A stretch of 64,000 bases of DNA from an uncultured Sphingomonas sp. (GCF_913774285.1 NZ_CAJYHX010000002.1:33218-97217), one strand, 5' to 3'; counted from the first letter of the stretch, positions 44,431 to 54,021 are shown. Numbers and translations: made by a program. Notes: generated from the letters alone by a model not told the origin.

Positions 44431-45165
44431 TCAGCGAACGCTTGTGGCCAAGCTTCGTTCGATCGCCTGCCACACGTCGTTGAACGCCTTGGCGGCGGCG
44501 CTGCGCGGGGCGAAGGCGCCCACCGGCGCGCGCTGCACCGCGACGGATTCAATCACGCTCGCCATCGGAATCACCGGCCAGTCGGGCTGGCGCGCCAGCG
44601 CTTCGGCATGGAGCTTGCGGCGGCGGTCGACCATCGCGTGCACCGGCATCAGCGGCACCTTGGCGCCGCGCTGGGCGAGGTGCGCCGCGACCTCCTGAAA
44701 GGCGCGCTGCGAGAGCGGGGAGGGCACCACCGGCACCACGATCAGATCGGCGGCGCGCATCACCTGCTCGCTCGTCTCGGTAAGGCCGGGCGGGCAGTCG
44801 AGCAGGATGCGGTCGAAGTCCGCGGTCAGGTCCTCGAGCAGCTTGCTCAGCCGCTTCTTCTTGTCGAGCGCGTGGAACAGGTGGTCGAGCTGGCGCAGCG
44901 AGGTGTCGGCGGGCAGCAGCGCGAGGCGATCGATTTCGGTCGCGCGGAGCAGCTTGGCGGCGGCGACGTCCTTGGAGAAGATCGCCTGTGCCTGGTGGCG
45001 CCCGGCCGCGTCCCCGCCAAGCAGGAAGGTGGCGGCCGCCTGCGGATCGAGGTCCCAGAGCAGGGTGCGGCGGGCGGAGCGGATGGCGGAGGCCCAGGCC
45101 AGGTTGACCGTCAGCGTCGTTTTCCCGACGCCGCCCTTCAGGCTGTACACTGCGATCGTTGCCAC
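44431..45165 (-). CDS. ParA-family ATPase, orphan
   Basis: 244 aa. A deviant Walker A motif (YSLKGGVGKTTLTVNLA) at the N terminus, a switch region (WDLDPQAAATFLLGG) and Walker B (DFDRILLDCPPGLTETSEQV) mark the ParA/MinD class. There is no N-terminal DNA-binding domain and no parB or parS-like repeat nearby, so it is not a plasmid-type partition pair. It may position cellular cargo or be a housekeeping relative. It is directly coupled to aat. Confidence 0.88.
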   Translation of the reverse strand: MATIAVYSLKGGVGKTTLTVNLAWASAIRSARRTLLWDLDPQAAATFLLGGDAAGRHQAQAIFSKDVAAAKLLRATEIDRLALLPADTSLRQLDHLFHALDKKKRLSKLLEDLTADFDRILLDCPPGLTETSEQVMRAADLIVVPVVPSPLSQRAFQEVAAHLAQRGAKVPLMPVHAMVDRRRKLHAEALARQPDWPVIPMASVIESVAVQRAPVGAFAPRSAAAKAFNDVWQAIERSLATSVR

Positions 45166-45199
45166 GCGCTACCTCCGGGCCCTAGCTGGCATGAAAAAA

Positions 45200-45223
45200 G
45201 CCCGGCGGAAATAGCCGCCGGGC
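45200..45223 (-). terminator. Terminator of the MliC-like gene
   Basis: A 9-bp G/C stem with a short AT-rich loop is followed on the minus strand by TTTTTT. It lies about 27 bp past the stop of the lipoprotein gene. Confidence 0.85.
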
Positions 45224-45249
45224 CTTGTTTTCGGGGAGGAGGTGCAGGC

Positions 45250-45639
45250 TCAGGCCTTGCAGGTGTGGACCGAACCGTCGGCGAGGGTGATCTTGGCCGC
45301 CTTGGCGTTGCCGTCGATCTTGTAGCCGCCGTCCGCGGTGAAGGGCTTGCCGGCTTCCGGCGCGCGCAGCAGGACCGACTTCATCGAGTCCTTCTTCTCG
45401 CGCAGCGAGGCCATCTTGCCTTCCTTGAAGAAGTCCACGAACAGCAGGGTGTTGCCCGGCTGGCAGCGGAAGCTCACCGAGCTTTCGATCGTCGGCGGCG
45501 TTTCGACCGGCGCGGCGTTCGCAAGCTGCGAAGCCATGGGATCCGGCGCGCGGCTGTCGACCACTTCGGGCTTGTTGTTGCAAGCGGCGAGCGAAAGCAG
45601 TGCCGCGGCGGAGAGTGCGATCGGGGAGGGGTTTTTCAT
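45250..45639 (-). CDS. MliC-like lipoprotein (lysozyme-inhibitor fold)
   Basis: 129 aa. A lipoprotein signal with LSLAAC precedes a linker and a small beta-barrel (about 55-129: VSFRCQPGNTLLFVDFF, SVLLRAPEAGKPFTADGGYK, ITLADGSVHTCKA). The paired Cys in FRCQ and HTCK and the layout resemble the C-type lysozyme inhibitor MliC/PliC. The active-loop residues are not clearly conserved, so lysozyme binding is a guess. Confidence 0.65.
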   Translation of the reverse strand: MKNPSPIALSAAALLSLAACNNKPEVVDSRAPDPMASQLANAAPVETPPTIESSVSFRCQPGNTLLFVDFFKEGKMASLREKKDSMKSVLLRAPEAGKPFTADGGYKIDGNAKAAKITLADGSVHTCKA

Positions 45640-45860
45640 AGCGTAGGTTGCTTTTCCTTAGGTGCTAATCATCGTCAAGTGAAAAGGGGTGATAGAGTCA
45701 CACGAAATGGTGCGCCGCAACGAAACAGACGCATGATTGCGCGGTATCGGACATCGTCGACAGTCGTGGAGGTTGCAGAGGGGATCGGAAAGGGGACGTT
45801 TACCGTGCTTGACCCGCCGCCTTCGACTGCGCAGGGAGAAGGACCGAGGAGAGGATGCCG

Positions 45861-46370
45861 ATGACGCCGAGGATCTGCTGGAAGCGGGGCTGGACCCTGA
45901 TGCCGCTGGCGCTGCTCGCGGCCTGTGGCGGCACGCCCACCGAGAATGCCGCCGAGGACCCCGCCAATGCCGCGGTGCAGCCCGGCCCGATGCTGGGCGG
46001 CGTCGACCTGTCGACCCCGCTGCAGATCCGCCCGCTGGAGGGCCGCGACTGGGCGCTCGACCTCGCCCCCGGCCGCATCCAGTTCCAGCAGGAGGGGGCG
46101 AAGGAGATGCCCTTCTACCCGGTCTCGCCGCGGCTGGCGCAAGGGATCGCGACCTATCCCACCCAGACCCCCGACGGCGCCCCGGTGACGATCACGCTGC
46201 GCCCGGGGCCCTGCGCCGAGGGCGCGGCGCTGGCGGCCGAGGTGCGGATCGGGGCGCAGCTGCTGAAGGGCTGCGCGCACAAGATGCACATCGATGACGT
46301 CCGCCGCGAGATGTACAACGAAGCGCTGGCGGTGCCGTACGAGGCGGGGATCAACAGCAGCGCGGAGTAG
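45861..46370 (+). CDS. COG3650-type lipoprotein
   Basis: 169 aa from the ATG at 45861 (GAGAGG six bases upstream; an ATG six bases earlier is also possible). A lipoprotein signal ends at LLAAC. The body (GRDWALDLAPGRIQFQQEG, TITLRPGPCAEG, LLKGCAHKMHI) fits the small COG3650 beta domain seen in envelope lipoproteins. Two Cys residues may form a disulfide. Function unknown. Confidence 0.65.
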   Translation: MTPRICWKRGWTLMPLALLAACGGTPTENAAEDPANAAVQPGPMLGGVDLSTPLQIRPLEGRDWALDLAPGRIQFQQEGAKEMPFYPVSPRLAQGIATYPTQTPDGAPVTITLRPGPCAEGAALAAEVRIGAQLLKGCAHKMHIDDVRREMYNEALAVPYEAGINSSAE

Positions 46371-46410
46371 CGGTGCTCGCCGTCGCAACGAAACTTGCTC
46401 CCGGACCGGG

Positions 46411-46998
46411 TCAGTTAATTAGAATGGCTGCCAACCCGAAAACCACAATGCCGAGGACAAGTGTGGAGGCAGGTATGGCGATATACAGATAAGTCGCCTG
46501 GGAGGAACGCGGAGGCGTGTCGATCGGGAGCCCCGCTTGCGCCTGCGTTAGGGTTTTCAGCAAAGCTTGCGCCTCTATCGTATATTCCTCTGCCGCGATC
46601 ACCAAGTCGCGGCCGCCGACGACAGGCACCACGACGGACCGGGCCGCGCTTCTACCACTAAGTCTCTGTACGGACGGCGTCCCTAATCTTGTCCATGGAA
46701 TGGTGCGCGTCCTGCCAGCGACGGTCATGCGAAGGGCGCTTGAGGCAAGGATGAGGACATCGGGCGTCGCCATTCGCCTCAGCGTAAGCAGTTCGAGCCA
46801 GATGAGTGAGGCCAAGACCGTCAGTATCAGCGCGGACCCGCTGATCAAGGTCAGCGTCGGGCCCTCGCGGATAATAGCGAACGGGAGCCCAGCTCCCACA
46901 AATCCGAGGGGAAGAATGAAGGCCGGTAAGACAATTGCTTGAGGAGCAAGCTTCCATCGGCTTCCGACCAAAGTGACAATTGGCACCGAGGAGACCAT
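46411..46998 (-). CDS. Hypothetical membrane protein
   Basis: 195 aa with two N-terminal helices (about 18-42 and 50-72), a central soluble domain (about 75-160) that resembles a bacterial PH-like beta domain, and a C-terminal helix (about 170-193). No strong ribosome binding site is visible. Codon use is less GC-biased than the surroundings, so it may be a later acquisition. No function is recognised. Confidence 0.5.
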   Translation of the reverse strand: MVSSVPIVTLVGSRWKLAPQAIVLPAFILPLGFVGAGLPFAIIREGPTLTLISGSALILTVLASLIWLELLTLRRMATPDVLILASSALRMTVAGRTRTIPWTRLGTPSVQRLSGRSAARSVVVPVVGGRDLVIAAEEYTIEAQALLKTLTQAQAGLPIDTPPRSSQATYLYIAIPASTLVLGIVVFGLAAILIN

Positions 46999-47120
46999 TA
47001 CGACTGCTTGTCACCGTTTGATTACAAAGCGGTTAGCAGACGCCGCGCGTGTCTGGTGCAAACGATCGAAGCGTCGCCGACTGCTCACGAACGCAGCTGG
47101 CATTTTGGGGCGTCGATCCA

Positions 47121-47552
47121 TCAGCTGCTCCGACCGAGCCGGTGGAGCAGGACCCGGTAGAGCGCGGCGACCCCCGCGCCGATCAGCGCGAAGGTAAGGA
47201 GCTGGAGCAGGGTGGTGCCTTGCAGCTGCGGGCTCGCCAGGGGCGCCAGCAGGATTCCCGTGGCTGCGCCCGCGACCAGGCAGATCCAGCCGGCAGCGAC
47301 CGTCCGCCTACGCGTTACCGGCCAGAGCAGCGAGAAGACGATGGCCGCGCTCGGTAGCGTGATCGCGAAGGTGCTGAGCCAGCACAGCATGGCCAGCATC
47401 GCCAGCCAGGTCGGTCCCGGCGACCGGACGCCGGCGTGGATGCCCAGCATCGTCGTCCACAGCACTTCGAACAGCGTCGCGCCGAGCATCGCCGCGGCCA
47501 GCACGGCAAGCGCGTGATGGGTGAAGCGGCGCGGCGGAGCATTCCCGGTCAT
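47121..47552 (-). CDS. Hypothetical four-helix membrane protein
   Basis: 143 aa with four evenly spaced hydrophobic segments (about 13-35, 45-75, 85-105, 112-135) and a positively charged C terminus. No named family was recognised. It lies between another membrane protein and the GH43 gene without overlap. Confidence 0.55.
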   Translation of the reverse strand: MTGNAPPRRFTHHALAVLAAAMLGATLFEVLWTTMLGIHAGVRSPGPTWLAMLAMLCWLSTFAITLPSAAIVFSLLWPVTRRRTVAAGWICLVAGAATGILLAPLASPQLQGTTLLQLLTFALIGAGVAALYRVLLHRLGRSS

Positions 47553-47644
47553 GCTCCCTTGCTAGGCGCCTCGGCTTAACAAGGCGTTGTCGGCGCCGCC
47601 GCGCAGGCCGCTGCCGGCTCCCGAAAGGACCGGCAGCGCGCGCC

Positions 47645-48772
47645 TCAATCCTTGAACGGCTTCAGCGTCACGATCGTCCCGTCCGGACGGAAGGTCAGCT
47701 CCGTGATCTTGGCCGAGCGGAGGTGGTTCTTATTGGTCAGCTGGGTGTCGTGGTACGCCAGATACCATTTGCCCTGATACTCGAACACCGAGCCATGGCT
47801 GGTCCAGCCCTGCACCGGATCGAGGATGCGTCCGGTATACTTGAACGGGCCATAGGGGCTGCTGCCGATCGCATAGGCGAGGAAGTGCGTGTCCCCGGTC
47901 GAGTACATATAGTAATATTTGCCGCCGCGCTTGAACATCCAGGCGGCCTCGAAGAAGCGGCGGTCATGGTCGCCGCCGAGCACGGGCTTGCCCTTTTCGT
48001 CGAGGATCACCGCGTCGCGGAGCGGCTCGGCGAGGCTCTTCATGTCGGGCGCCAGGCGCGCGACCTTGCCGGAAAGGGCGGGCTGGTCGTCCTTCTTCAG
48101 ATCGGTGTCGCCGGCATTGGGATCGTACTTGCCCGTCGCCCAGCGCTGGAGCTGGCCGCCCCAGATGCCGCCGAGATAGAGATAGCTCTGGCCGTCGTCG
48201 TCGGTGAAGACGGCCGGGTCCATCGAATAGCTGCCCTGGATCGGCTGCGGCTCGGCCTTGAACGGGCCGACCGGCGACGTGGACGTGGCGACGCCGATGC
48301 GGAACACGCCCTGCTTATCCTTGGCGGGGAAATAGAGATAATAGGTGCCGTTCTTGAACGCCGCGTCGGGCGCCCAGGCCTTTTCGGAGGCCCAGGGGAC
48401 CTGCTTCAGGTCGAGCGCGACGGGGTTCACCGTCACCGGACCGCCCGGGCGGTCCATGCTAAGCACCTGATAGTCGTGCATCGCGTACTGGCTGCCGAGA
48501 TCGTCATCGGGGATGCCCATGTCGACGTCATGGCTGGGATAGATATAGATCTTGCCGTTGAAGACGTGCGCCGAAGGATCGGCGAAATAGAGGTCCTTGA
48601 CCAGCGGCTGGGCGAGGTAGCGCTTGCCGTCCGGGCTGCGGGCCTCGTCCGAGGCGTTGGCCGTGGCGGCGCCGTTCGCCGCGGTCTCGTTCTGCGGGGC
48701 CTTGCCGCCCGAGCAGCCGGCCAGCAGCGCAATGGCGGCCGCAGCCGTCGAAAATGTCAGCGAAAGACGCAA
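47645..48772 (-). CDS. GH43 glycoside hydrolase lipoprotein
   Basis: 375 aa. A lipoprotein signal with LLAGC, a Asn/Ala-rich spacer, then a five-bladed propeller (about 55-365). The GH43 triad is visible: Asp in LYFADPSAHVF (base), Asp in SYSMDPAVFTDDDG (pKa modulator) and Glu in FFEAAWMFKRGGKYYYMYS (acid). Activity could be beta-xylosidase, alpha-arabinofuranosidase or arabinanase. Lipidation suggests attachment to the envelope facing the periplasm or surface. Confidence 0.9.
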   Translation of the reverse strand: MRLSLTFSTAAAAIALLAGCSGGKAPQNETAANGAATANASDEARSPDGKRYLAQPLVKDLYFADPSAHVFNGKIYIYPSHDVDMGIPDDDLGSQYAMHDYQVLSMDRPGGPVTVNPVALDLKQVPWASEKAWAPDAAFKNGTYYLYFPAKDKQGVFRIGVATSTSPVGPFKAEPQPIQGSYSMDPAVFTDDDGQSYLYLGGIWGGQLQRWATGKYDPNAGDTDLKKDDQPALSGKVARLAPDMKSLAEPLRDAVILDEKGKPVLGGDHDRRFFEAAWMFKRGGKYYYMYSTGDTHFLAYAIGSSPYGPFKYTGRILDPVQGWTSHGSVFEYQGKWYLAYHDTQLTNKNHLRSAKITELTFRPDGTIVTLKPFKD

Positions 48773-48883
48773 CAGCCTATCCTCTCGTCCTGATGTGCAG
48801 CTCGTGCTGCTATCGCGATAGCGCTACCATTCGAGCATCGCCTGCATCAAGGGGTTTGGCGTCGACGATGTGGAAGGGACTGG

Positions 48884-50215
48884 TCAGGCGTAGGCCTGGG
48901 CATCGTCTGCGGCAGGGATGGTGAAGGCGAAGGTCGCGCCCCCGCCGGGCGTCTGCTCCGCCCAGATCCGCCCGCCATGGCCCTCGATCAGATGGTGCGA
49001 GATGGCGAGGCCGAGGCCTAGGCCCCCCCCGCTATGGTGGCCGCCCTTGCCCAGGCCTGGCTGGAACAACATGTGCCGTTGCTCGATCGGCACGCCGGGG
49101 CCGTTGTCGATGACCCGGATGGTGACTTCGGCCGGGTCGTGTCGCTCGGCGGTGATGTGGATCGCGGCATCCGCATGCTGCTGGCAGGCCTCGCCGGCGT
49201 TGCGCAGCAGGTTGGCGAGGACCTGGACGATCTGGACATTGTCGAAGCGGCCGCGACCGGCCTCGGACGCAACCCGGATCGTCACCGGCGGCAGCAGCAT
49301 CGGCGCGGCAGCGCGAACGAGGTTGAGCGCTTCCTCGATGCTGGTGGTCACCGGGCGGTTCTCGAGCACGAGATCGTTCTGGCGGACCATGCGGCGGATG
49401 CGGCGGATGATCTCGCCGGCGCGCTGAAGCTGCTGCTCGGCGGCGGCGGTGAGGTCGCGGGTGCGCTCGTCACTCGCTGGCGACAGGCGGAGTGCTGCCA
49501 TATAGTTGGCGGCGGCGGACAGCGGCTGGTTGAGCTCGTGCGCCACCGTCGCCGCGATCGAGCCGAGCGCGCTTGCGCGGGTGAGTTCGAGCATCTGGCG
49601 CTCGATCGTAACCCGTTCGGCGAGCATCCGGTCGCGCTCCTGCAACCGCGCGCGCAGTTCCTGGTCAACGCCGATACGGTGCTTGGCCAGCGTGACATAG
49701 CTAGCCAGCGTCTGGAGGAACTGGATCTCGGCGTCGGTGAAGGTGGCGCGTCCCCGCCGCCCGAAGGCCAGCGTGCCGAGCAGCACGTTGTTGTGGAGCA
49801 GCGGCATGCAGAAACAGGCATCGAGCCCCATGCCCTTTGCATAGGCGAGCCGCGGATCGTCCGATTGCTGGATGTCGCGGGCGATCATCGGCGTCAGGCT
49901 CTCCGCCACCCCGCCGCAGATCGCGATGCCGATCGGGACATGGCTCCAGTCGGTCACCTGCTCGGGGGTGATGCCGGCCCAGGCATCGAGATCCAGGCCG
50001 TTGCCGTCGAATGCATAGTGGAAGAACACGTCGAGCTCGACCTCGCTGCGGATCAGCCCGAAGATGCGATCGAGCGCCGGGGCGAGATCCACGGCCTGGA
50101 GCAGGTCGCTGGCGCTCACCGCGAGTAGCTCGAGGAAACGATAGGAGGGGGCATCCTCCGCCGTGTCGGTGGCCGGGCCGCTGGAGCGGAAAAGGGCACT
50201 GCGGCGGTTCAGCAT
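48884..50215 (-). CDS. GAF-domain sensor histidine kinase
   Basis: 443 aa, no membrane helix. An N-terminal GAF domain (about 25-180; ARDIQQSDDPRLAYAKGMGL, then ACFCMPLLHNNVLLGTLAFG) and a short coiled linker precede the HisKA domain (phosphorylated His in VAHELNQPLSAAANY near residue 220) and the ATPase domain (N box LANLLRNAGEAC, G boxes VIDNGPGVP and GGGLGLGLAI). It is of the FixL/NtrB-like group in sequence style. No response regulator gene lies next to it. Confidence 0.9.
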   Translation of the reverse strand: MLNRRSALFRSSGPATDTAEDAPSYRFLELLAVSASDLLQAVDLAPALDRIFGLIRSEVELDVFFHYAFDGNGLDLDAWAGITPEQVTDWSHVPIGIAICGGVAESLTPMIARDIQQSDDPRLAYAKGMGLDACFCMPLLHNNVLLGTLAFGRRGRATFTDAEIQFLQTLASYVTLAKHRIGVDQELRARLQERDRMLAERVTIERQMLELTRASALGSIAATVAHELNQPLSAAANYMAALRLSPASDERTRDLTAAAEQQLQRAGEIIRRIRRMVRQNDLVLENRPVTTSIEEALNLVRAAAPMLLPPVTIRVASEAGRGRFDNVQIVQVLANLLRNAGEACQQHADAAIHITAERHDPAEVTIRVIDNGPGVPIEQRHMLFQPGLGKGGHHSGGGLGLGLAISHHLIEGHGGRIWAEQTPGGGATFAFTIPAADDAQAYA

Positions 50216-50316
50216 GATGGTGCGACAGGGCTATGCCTCGGCCTGTGAGGCGGCCATTCCGTATTGCTACTGACTATCAGTCTATTGCGAGACAGTCGCG
50301 CGCGGCGATGCTATTG

Positions 50317-50835
50317 CTAAGCGTTCGCAGAGTGCGGCGGCTGCGAAAAGGCCGACAATGCAGCCCAGGCCGGCGCCTTGGCCGCAAGGCCCACGGTATG
50401 GAGCGGGCTCGACGAAGGCAAGCCCAGGATCGTGTAGCGCGCGGCCACTGTCCCAAGCTGCCGCAGCCCGTGTCGCTGCGCGGTGCCGCCGTTGAACGCG
50501 ATCGCGCGGAGATCGGGCAGGGTAGCGGCGAGCGCGGCGATGTCGTGCGCCTCGATGTCGCGCAAGGCCGCATCGGTGCTGCCCGGACGAGTCGCGCTGG
50601 CGACGACGTCCCACAGTCCGATCCGTGCGGCGCGCAGCGCGTCGAGCCGCTCGGGATAGGCGAGCGACACCAGATCGCGACCGGCCGCGGGGGAGATCAA
50701 CTGCCAGAACTGGTTCTGCGGATGCGCATAGTAGCGTGCCGCCGCCAGCGAGCGCTCGCCGGGCAGCGAACCAAGGACGAGCAGCCGCGTGTCGGGCGCC
50801 ACGACGGGCGGAAAGCTGTGCTTGCGCTCGATCAT
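50317..50835 (-). CDS. Mug/TDG-family DNA-deoxyinosine glycosylase
   Basis: 172 aa. It carries the uracil-DNA-glycosylase-superfamily motif 1 (VLGSLPGERSLAAARYYAHP, followed by QNQFW), a central FNGGTAQRHG block and motif 2 LPSSSPLHT. This subfamily removes deaminated bases such as hypoxanthine or mismatched uracil. Its start overlaps the end of the DUF1801 gene by 4 bp, so the two are coupled. Confidence 0.85.
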   Translation of the reverse strand: MIERKHSFPPVVAPDTRLLVLGSLPGERSLAAARYYAHPQNQFWQLISPAAGRDLVSLAYPERLDALRAARIGLWDVVASATRPGSTDAALRDIEAHDIAALAATLPDLRAIAFNGGTAQRHGLRQLGTVAARYTILGLPSSSPLHTVGLAAKAPAWAALSAFSQPPHSANA

Positions 50836-51230
50836 GCGGCAGGAGCGTCGAGGCCCAGCGCAAGGCGGCGTTCCTCGCGTGCCGCGACCAGCAACGCGCG
50901 GATCGCTGGCGCGTCCACCTCTTCCGGCGCCGTGAGCGGGACGTGGCGCATCGACTTGCCGGTGCCGCGGAGCAGGCCCGCCAAGTCGGGCAGGTCGGCG
51001 CCGCGGTAGAAAGCCAGGTTCACATGGTCGCGATAGGGGAGCGCGCAGGCATAGGCATCGGACATCTTTTTGGGTCCCCAGCCCCAGCTCACCGCGCGGT
51101 CACCGGGACGGGACACTTCGAAGAGACCCGGGTGGAGATCGAACGCCAGCGCCCGCAGTGCCCGCAGCAGGGCGTCGTGCCGGGGCGCGAGCGCGACGAT
51201 CTGGTCGAAGGTGCCGATGGCCTCTGCCAT
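50832..51230 (-). CDS. DUF1801 domain protein
   Basis: 132 aa. The fold follows the YdhG/DUF1801 pattern: an N-terminal helix pair, VSWGWGPKKMSDAYACALPY, HVNLAFYRGADLPDLAGLLR and MRHVPL. The family is small and soluble, of undefined role. It precedes and overlaps the glycosylase gene. Confidence 0.75.
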   Translation of the reverse strand: MAEAIGTFDQIVALAPRHDALLRALRALAFDLHPGLFEVSRPGDRAVSWGWGPKKMSDAYACALPYRDHVNLAFYRGADLPDLAGLLRGTGKSMRHVPLTAPEEVDAPAIRALLVAAREERRLALGLDAPAA

Positions 51231-51260
51231 GCCCGATCGATAGGCCGCGGCGGCGCCGCG

Positions 51261-51764
51261 TCAAGCGTCCGGATCGCCCGGGCCGTCGGGGCCGCCGTCG
51301 AGATCGCCGACGCATTGCAGCTCGGGCTCGGTCTTTGCCTGACGCGCCAGATCGCGTGACAGACCGGTGATGCCTGGGATCAGCGTGTCGGGCGCCAGGT
51401 CATAGCCCTGGATGAGGCGGACTGCCCAGGCATAATGGCGCGCGCCGGCCTCGCAGCTGTCGCTGCCGCCGTCGCTTACGCCCCACACCTTGCGCCAGCG
51501 ATCCGTGCCCCTCTGCTCGAGCAGCGCCTCGAAGTCACCGACCTCGCCGCTGCCCTGGACATAGGCGAGCGCACGCTGGCCCTGATGGAAAACCTTGAAG
51601 GTGCGGAAGGTGAAGCGCGCCTCGGGCCGATCGTCGCCGTGGTGGAGCACTTTCACGATCGCGCTGCGCTCGGCGCTGCCGGGCGGCGGCGTGTAAAGGC
51701 CGGGCGCGGCGGCAGTCAGCAGCAGGGCGAGGGCGGGCAGGGCCAGGGTGCACGAGCGAATCAT
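51261..51764 (-). CDS. Hypothetical exported protein
   Basis: 167 aa from the ATG at 51764, which gives a signal peptide (MIRSCTLALPALALLLTAAA); the preceding 31 codons are not signal-like. The body (SAIVKVLHHGDDRPEARFTF, LAYVQGSGEVGDFEALLEQR) resembles a small periplasmic domain with two or three Cys residues. No family could be named. Confidence 0.55.
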   Translation of the reverse strand: MIRSCTLALPALALLLTAAAPGLYTPPPGSAERSAIVKVLHHGDDRPEARFTFRTFKVFHQGQRALAYVQGSGEVGDFEALLEQRGTDRWRKVWGVSDGGSDSCEAGARHYAWAVRLIQGYDLAPDTLIPGITGLSRDLARQAKTEPELQCVGDLDGGPDGPGDPDA

Positions 51765-51958
51765 GGGCCGGCCTTTAGCAGCAATCCCGCGACGGATGTG
51801 CAAACGATGCCCTCCCAGCTTCACCGTATTTCGCGCACCGCATGGCTTCACTTTCAAGAAAAAGCTTCGTGATTTCCGTGTCTTTCGCGCAATTGTTGTC
51901 GCGGGCGACAGTGCTTCTCCGCAATGGCGAAGCCGGCCCTAGGATGAGGGGAAATGAC

Positions 51959-52594
51959 ATGCGCACGGCATTAATGGCGGCGGCACTCGGCCTGTTGATG
52001 GTTGGCAGTACCGCGCAGGCCGCACCGATCCTCTACAGCTTCTCCGGGCAGATCAGTGGTACGCTGAACGGGCAGGCCTTCAGCTTGAGCGACTATGTCC
52101 TGTCGCTCGCGACCGATACCGACACCGTGTTCCAGCCGCGGCCCGGCTTCCGGCCCAGCCTGTACAATTCGGGGCCGGCGACGCTGTCCTTCACCATCAA
52201 CGGCGTCTCGGGGACCTTCGCGACCCAGTTCAACGCGTTCAGCGTGACGCTGGGCAGCGGTCCCAGCCAGCGCGCACTGGTCGGCTTCACCGAGGCCGAG
52301 CAGTTCGGCAACGACCTGATCGACGTGCGCGATTCCGGGCTGTTGGGCTATGATCTGAAGACCGGCATCACCTCCGCGTCGAACCTGCCGATCGACTTCC
52401 TCAATTTCGGCACGGCGTTCCAGACCAGTGCCGGCACGCTGATCTTCTCGAACGATGACGACGCCTCGGCGCGGTTCAGCGCCACATTATCGGCGGTGCC
52501 GGAGCCGGCCAGCTGGGCGATGCTGGTCCTCGGGTTCGGCATGCTGGGCGCGGCGCTCCGACACCGGACGCAGGTTCGCGTCCGCTTCGCTTGA
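51959..52594 (+). CDS. PEPxxWA-CTERM protein
   Basis: 211 aa from the ATG at 51959 (GAGGGG seven bases upstream). A signal peptide (about 1-22, ending AQAA) precedes a beta-rich domain ([35 protein letters not shown]). The tail is [20 protein letters not shown] followed by basic residues. It is the third protein of this sorting class in the window. Confidence 0.88.
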   Translation: MRTALMAAALGLLMVGSTAQAAPILYSFSGQISGTLNGQAFSLSDYVLSLATDTDTVFQPRPGFRPSLYNSGPATLSFTINGVSGTFATQFNAFSVTLGSGPSQRALVGFTEAEQFGNDLIDVRDSGLLGYDLKTGITSASNLPIDFLNFGTAFQTSAGTLIFSNDDDASARFSATLSAVPEPASWAMLVLGFGMLGAALRHRTQVRVRFA

Positions 52595-52664
52595 TCGCAT
52601 AGCGGGCCGGGGCAGCGATGCGCCGGCCCTTCCCGCGATCATCGAAAGCGTTTATGCTCGCGCT

Positions 52665-52994
52665 ATGGCCCGCACGATCACCCGCTATCGGGATTTCTGG
52701 CCCCATTATCTGCGCGAGCACGCCAAGCCCGCGACGCGCAGGCTGCATTATATCGGCACCGCGCTGACCTTCGTGGCCCTCGCCGCCGGGCTGGCGCTCA
52801 ACACCTGGTGGCTGATCGCCATCCCGCTGGCCGGGTACGGCTTTGCCTGGGGCGCGCATTTTGGGGTCGAGCGTAACCGGCCGGCGACCTTCACCTATCC
52901 GCTCTGGTCGCTCGCCTCCGATTACCGGATGTTCTTCCTGTGGATCGGCGGGCGGCTGGGGCCGCATCTGAAGCAGGCCGGCGTCGCGCAATAG
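52665..52994 (+). CDS. Mpo1-like (DUF962) membrane protein
   Basis: 109 aa from the ATG at 52665. The family motif [20 protein letters not shown] and HYIGTAL is followed by two close hydrophobic segments (about 35-75) and [20 protein letters not shown]. Yeast Mpo1 is a dioxygenase of phytosphingosine breakdown. Bacterial members are uncharacterised, but sphingolipid-containing sphingomonads make that link worth noting. Confidence 0.8.
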   Translation: MARTITRYRDFWPHYLREHAKPATRRLHYIGTALTFVALAAGLALNTWWLIAIPLAGYGFAWGAHFGVERNRPATFTYPLWSLASDYRMFFLWIGGRLGPHLKQAGVAQ

Positions 52995-53040
52995 ATAGCG
53001 TTGCTTGCGCGGGGGCCGGGCGCCCCCCTATCTAGCGGCC

Positions 53041-54021
53041 ATGCACGTTTCCCAGAACACGCTCGCGCTGATCGGCAATACCCCGCTCGTCCGCCTGAAC
53101 GGCCCCAGCAATGAGACCGGCTGCGACATCTTCGCCAAGTGCGAATTCGCCAATCCCGGCGCCTCGGTGAAGGACCGCGCCGCGCTCTACATCGTCAACG
53201 ATGCCGAAGAGCGCGGGCTGCTCGCGCCCGGCGGCACGATCGTCGAGGGGACGGCGGGCAATACCGGTATCGGGCTGGCGCTGGTCGCCAATGCCAAGGG
53301 CTATCGCACGATCATCGTGATGCCCGAAACCCAGTCGCGCGAGAAGATGGACACGCTGCGCGCGCTGGGCGCCGAGCTGGTGCTGGTACCGGCGGCGCCC
53401 TATTCGAATCCCGGCCATTTCGTCCACACCAGCCGCCGCATTGCCGAGGAGACGCCGAACGCGATCTGGGCCAACCAGTTCGACAATACCGCCAACCGCA
53501 AAGCCCATATCTACGGTACGGCGGAGGAGATCTGGACGCAGATGGACGGCCGGATCGACGGCTTCACCTGCGCGGCGGGCACCGGCGGCACCATCGCCGG
53601 TGTGGGGCTCGGGCTGAAGGCCAAGGACGACAACGTCACCATCGCGCTCAGCGACCCGCATGGCGCGGCGCTCTACGAATATTATGCCTGTGGCGAGCTG
53701 CGCAGCGAAGGCTCGTCGGTTGCCGAGGGCATCGGCCAGGGGCGGATCACCGGCAATCTGGAAGGCGCGCCGATCGACACCCAGTTCCGCATCTCCGACG
53801 AAGAAGGCATGGTGTGGGTGCGCCGCTTGCTGAAGGAGGAAGGGCTGTGCCTCGGCCTGTCCTCGGGCATCAACGTCGCCGGCGCGGTGCGGCTCGCCCG
53901 GGCGCTGGGGCCGGGCAAGCGCGTCGCCACGATCCTGTGCGACACCGGCTTCCGCTACCTCTCGACGCTCTACAACGACGAATGGCTGGCGGCGAAGGGG
54001 CTCGCGGCGCCGGCCGCATGA
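53041..54021 (+). CDS. cysK: Cysteine synthase (O-acetylserine sulfhydrylase)
   Basis: 326 aa from the ATG at 53041. It is a fold-type II PLP enzyme: the Schiff-base Lys lies in NPGASVKDRAAL, the phosphate-binding loop in GTAGNTGIGLAL, and the substrate loop in GTGGTIAGVG. The C-terminal SSGINVAGAVRLAR block is normal. It makes L-cysteine from O-acetylserine and sulfide. It stands alone between the DUF962 gene and the division cluster. Confidence 0.88.
   Translation: MHVSQNTLALIGNTPLVRLNGPSNETGCDIFAKCEFANPGASVKDRAALYIVNDAEERGLLAPGGTIVEGTAGNTGIGLALVANAKGYRTIIVMPETQSREKMDTLRALGAELVLVPAAPYSNPGHFVHTSRRIAEETPNAIWANQFDNTANRKAHIYGTAEEIWTQMDGRIDGFTCAAGTGGTIAGVGLGLKAKDDNVTIALSDPHGAALYEYYACGELRSEGSSVAEGIGQGRITGNLEGAPIDTQFRISDEEGMVWVRRLLKEEGLCLGLSSGINVAGAVRLARALGPGKRVATILCDTGFRYLSTLYNDEWLAAKGLAAPAA

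Noticed and set aside
44431..45165. ParA-type gene taken as part of a plasmid or chromosome partition locus
   Set aside because: No parB, no parS-like repeats and no replication genes are nearby; the gene is coupled to aat in a housekeeping context.
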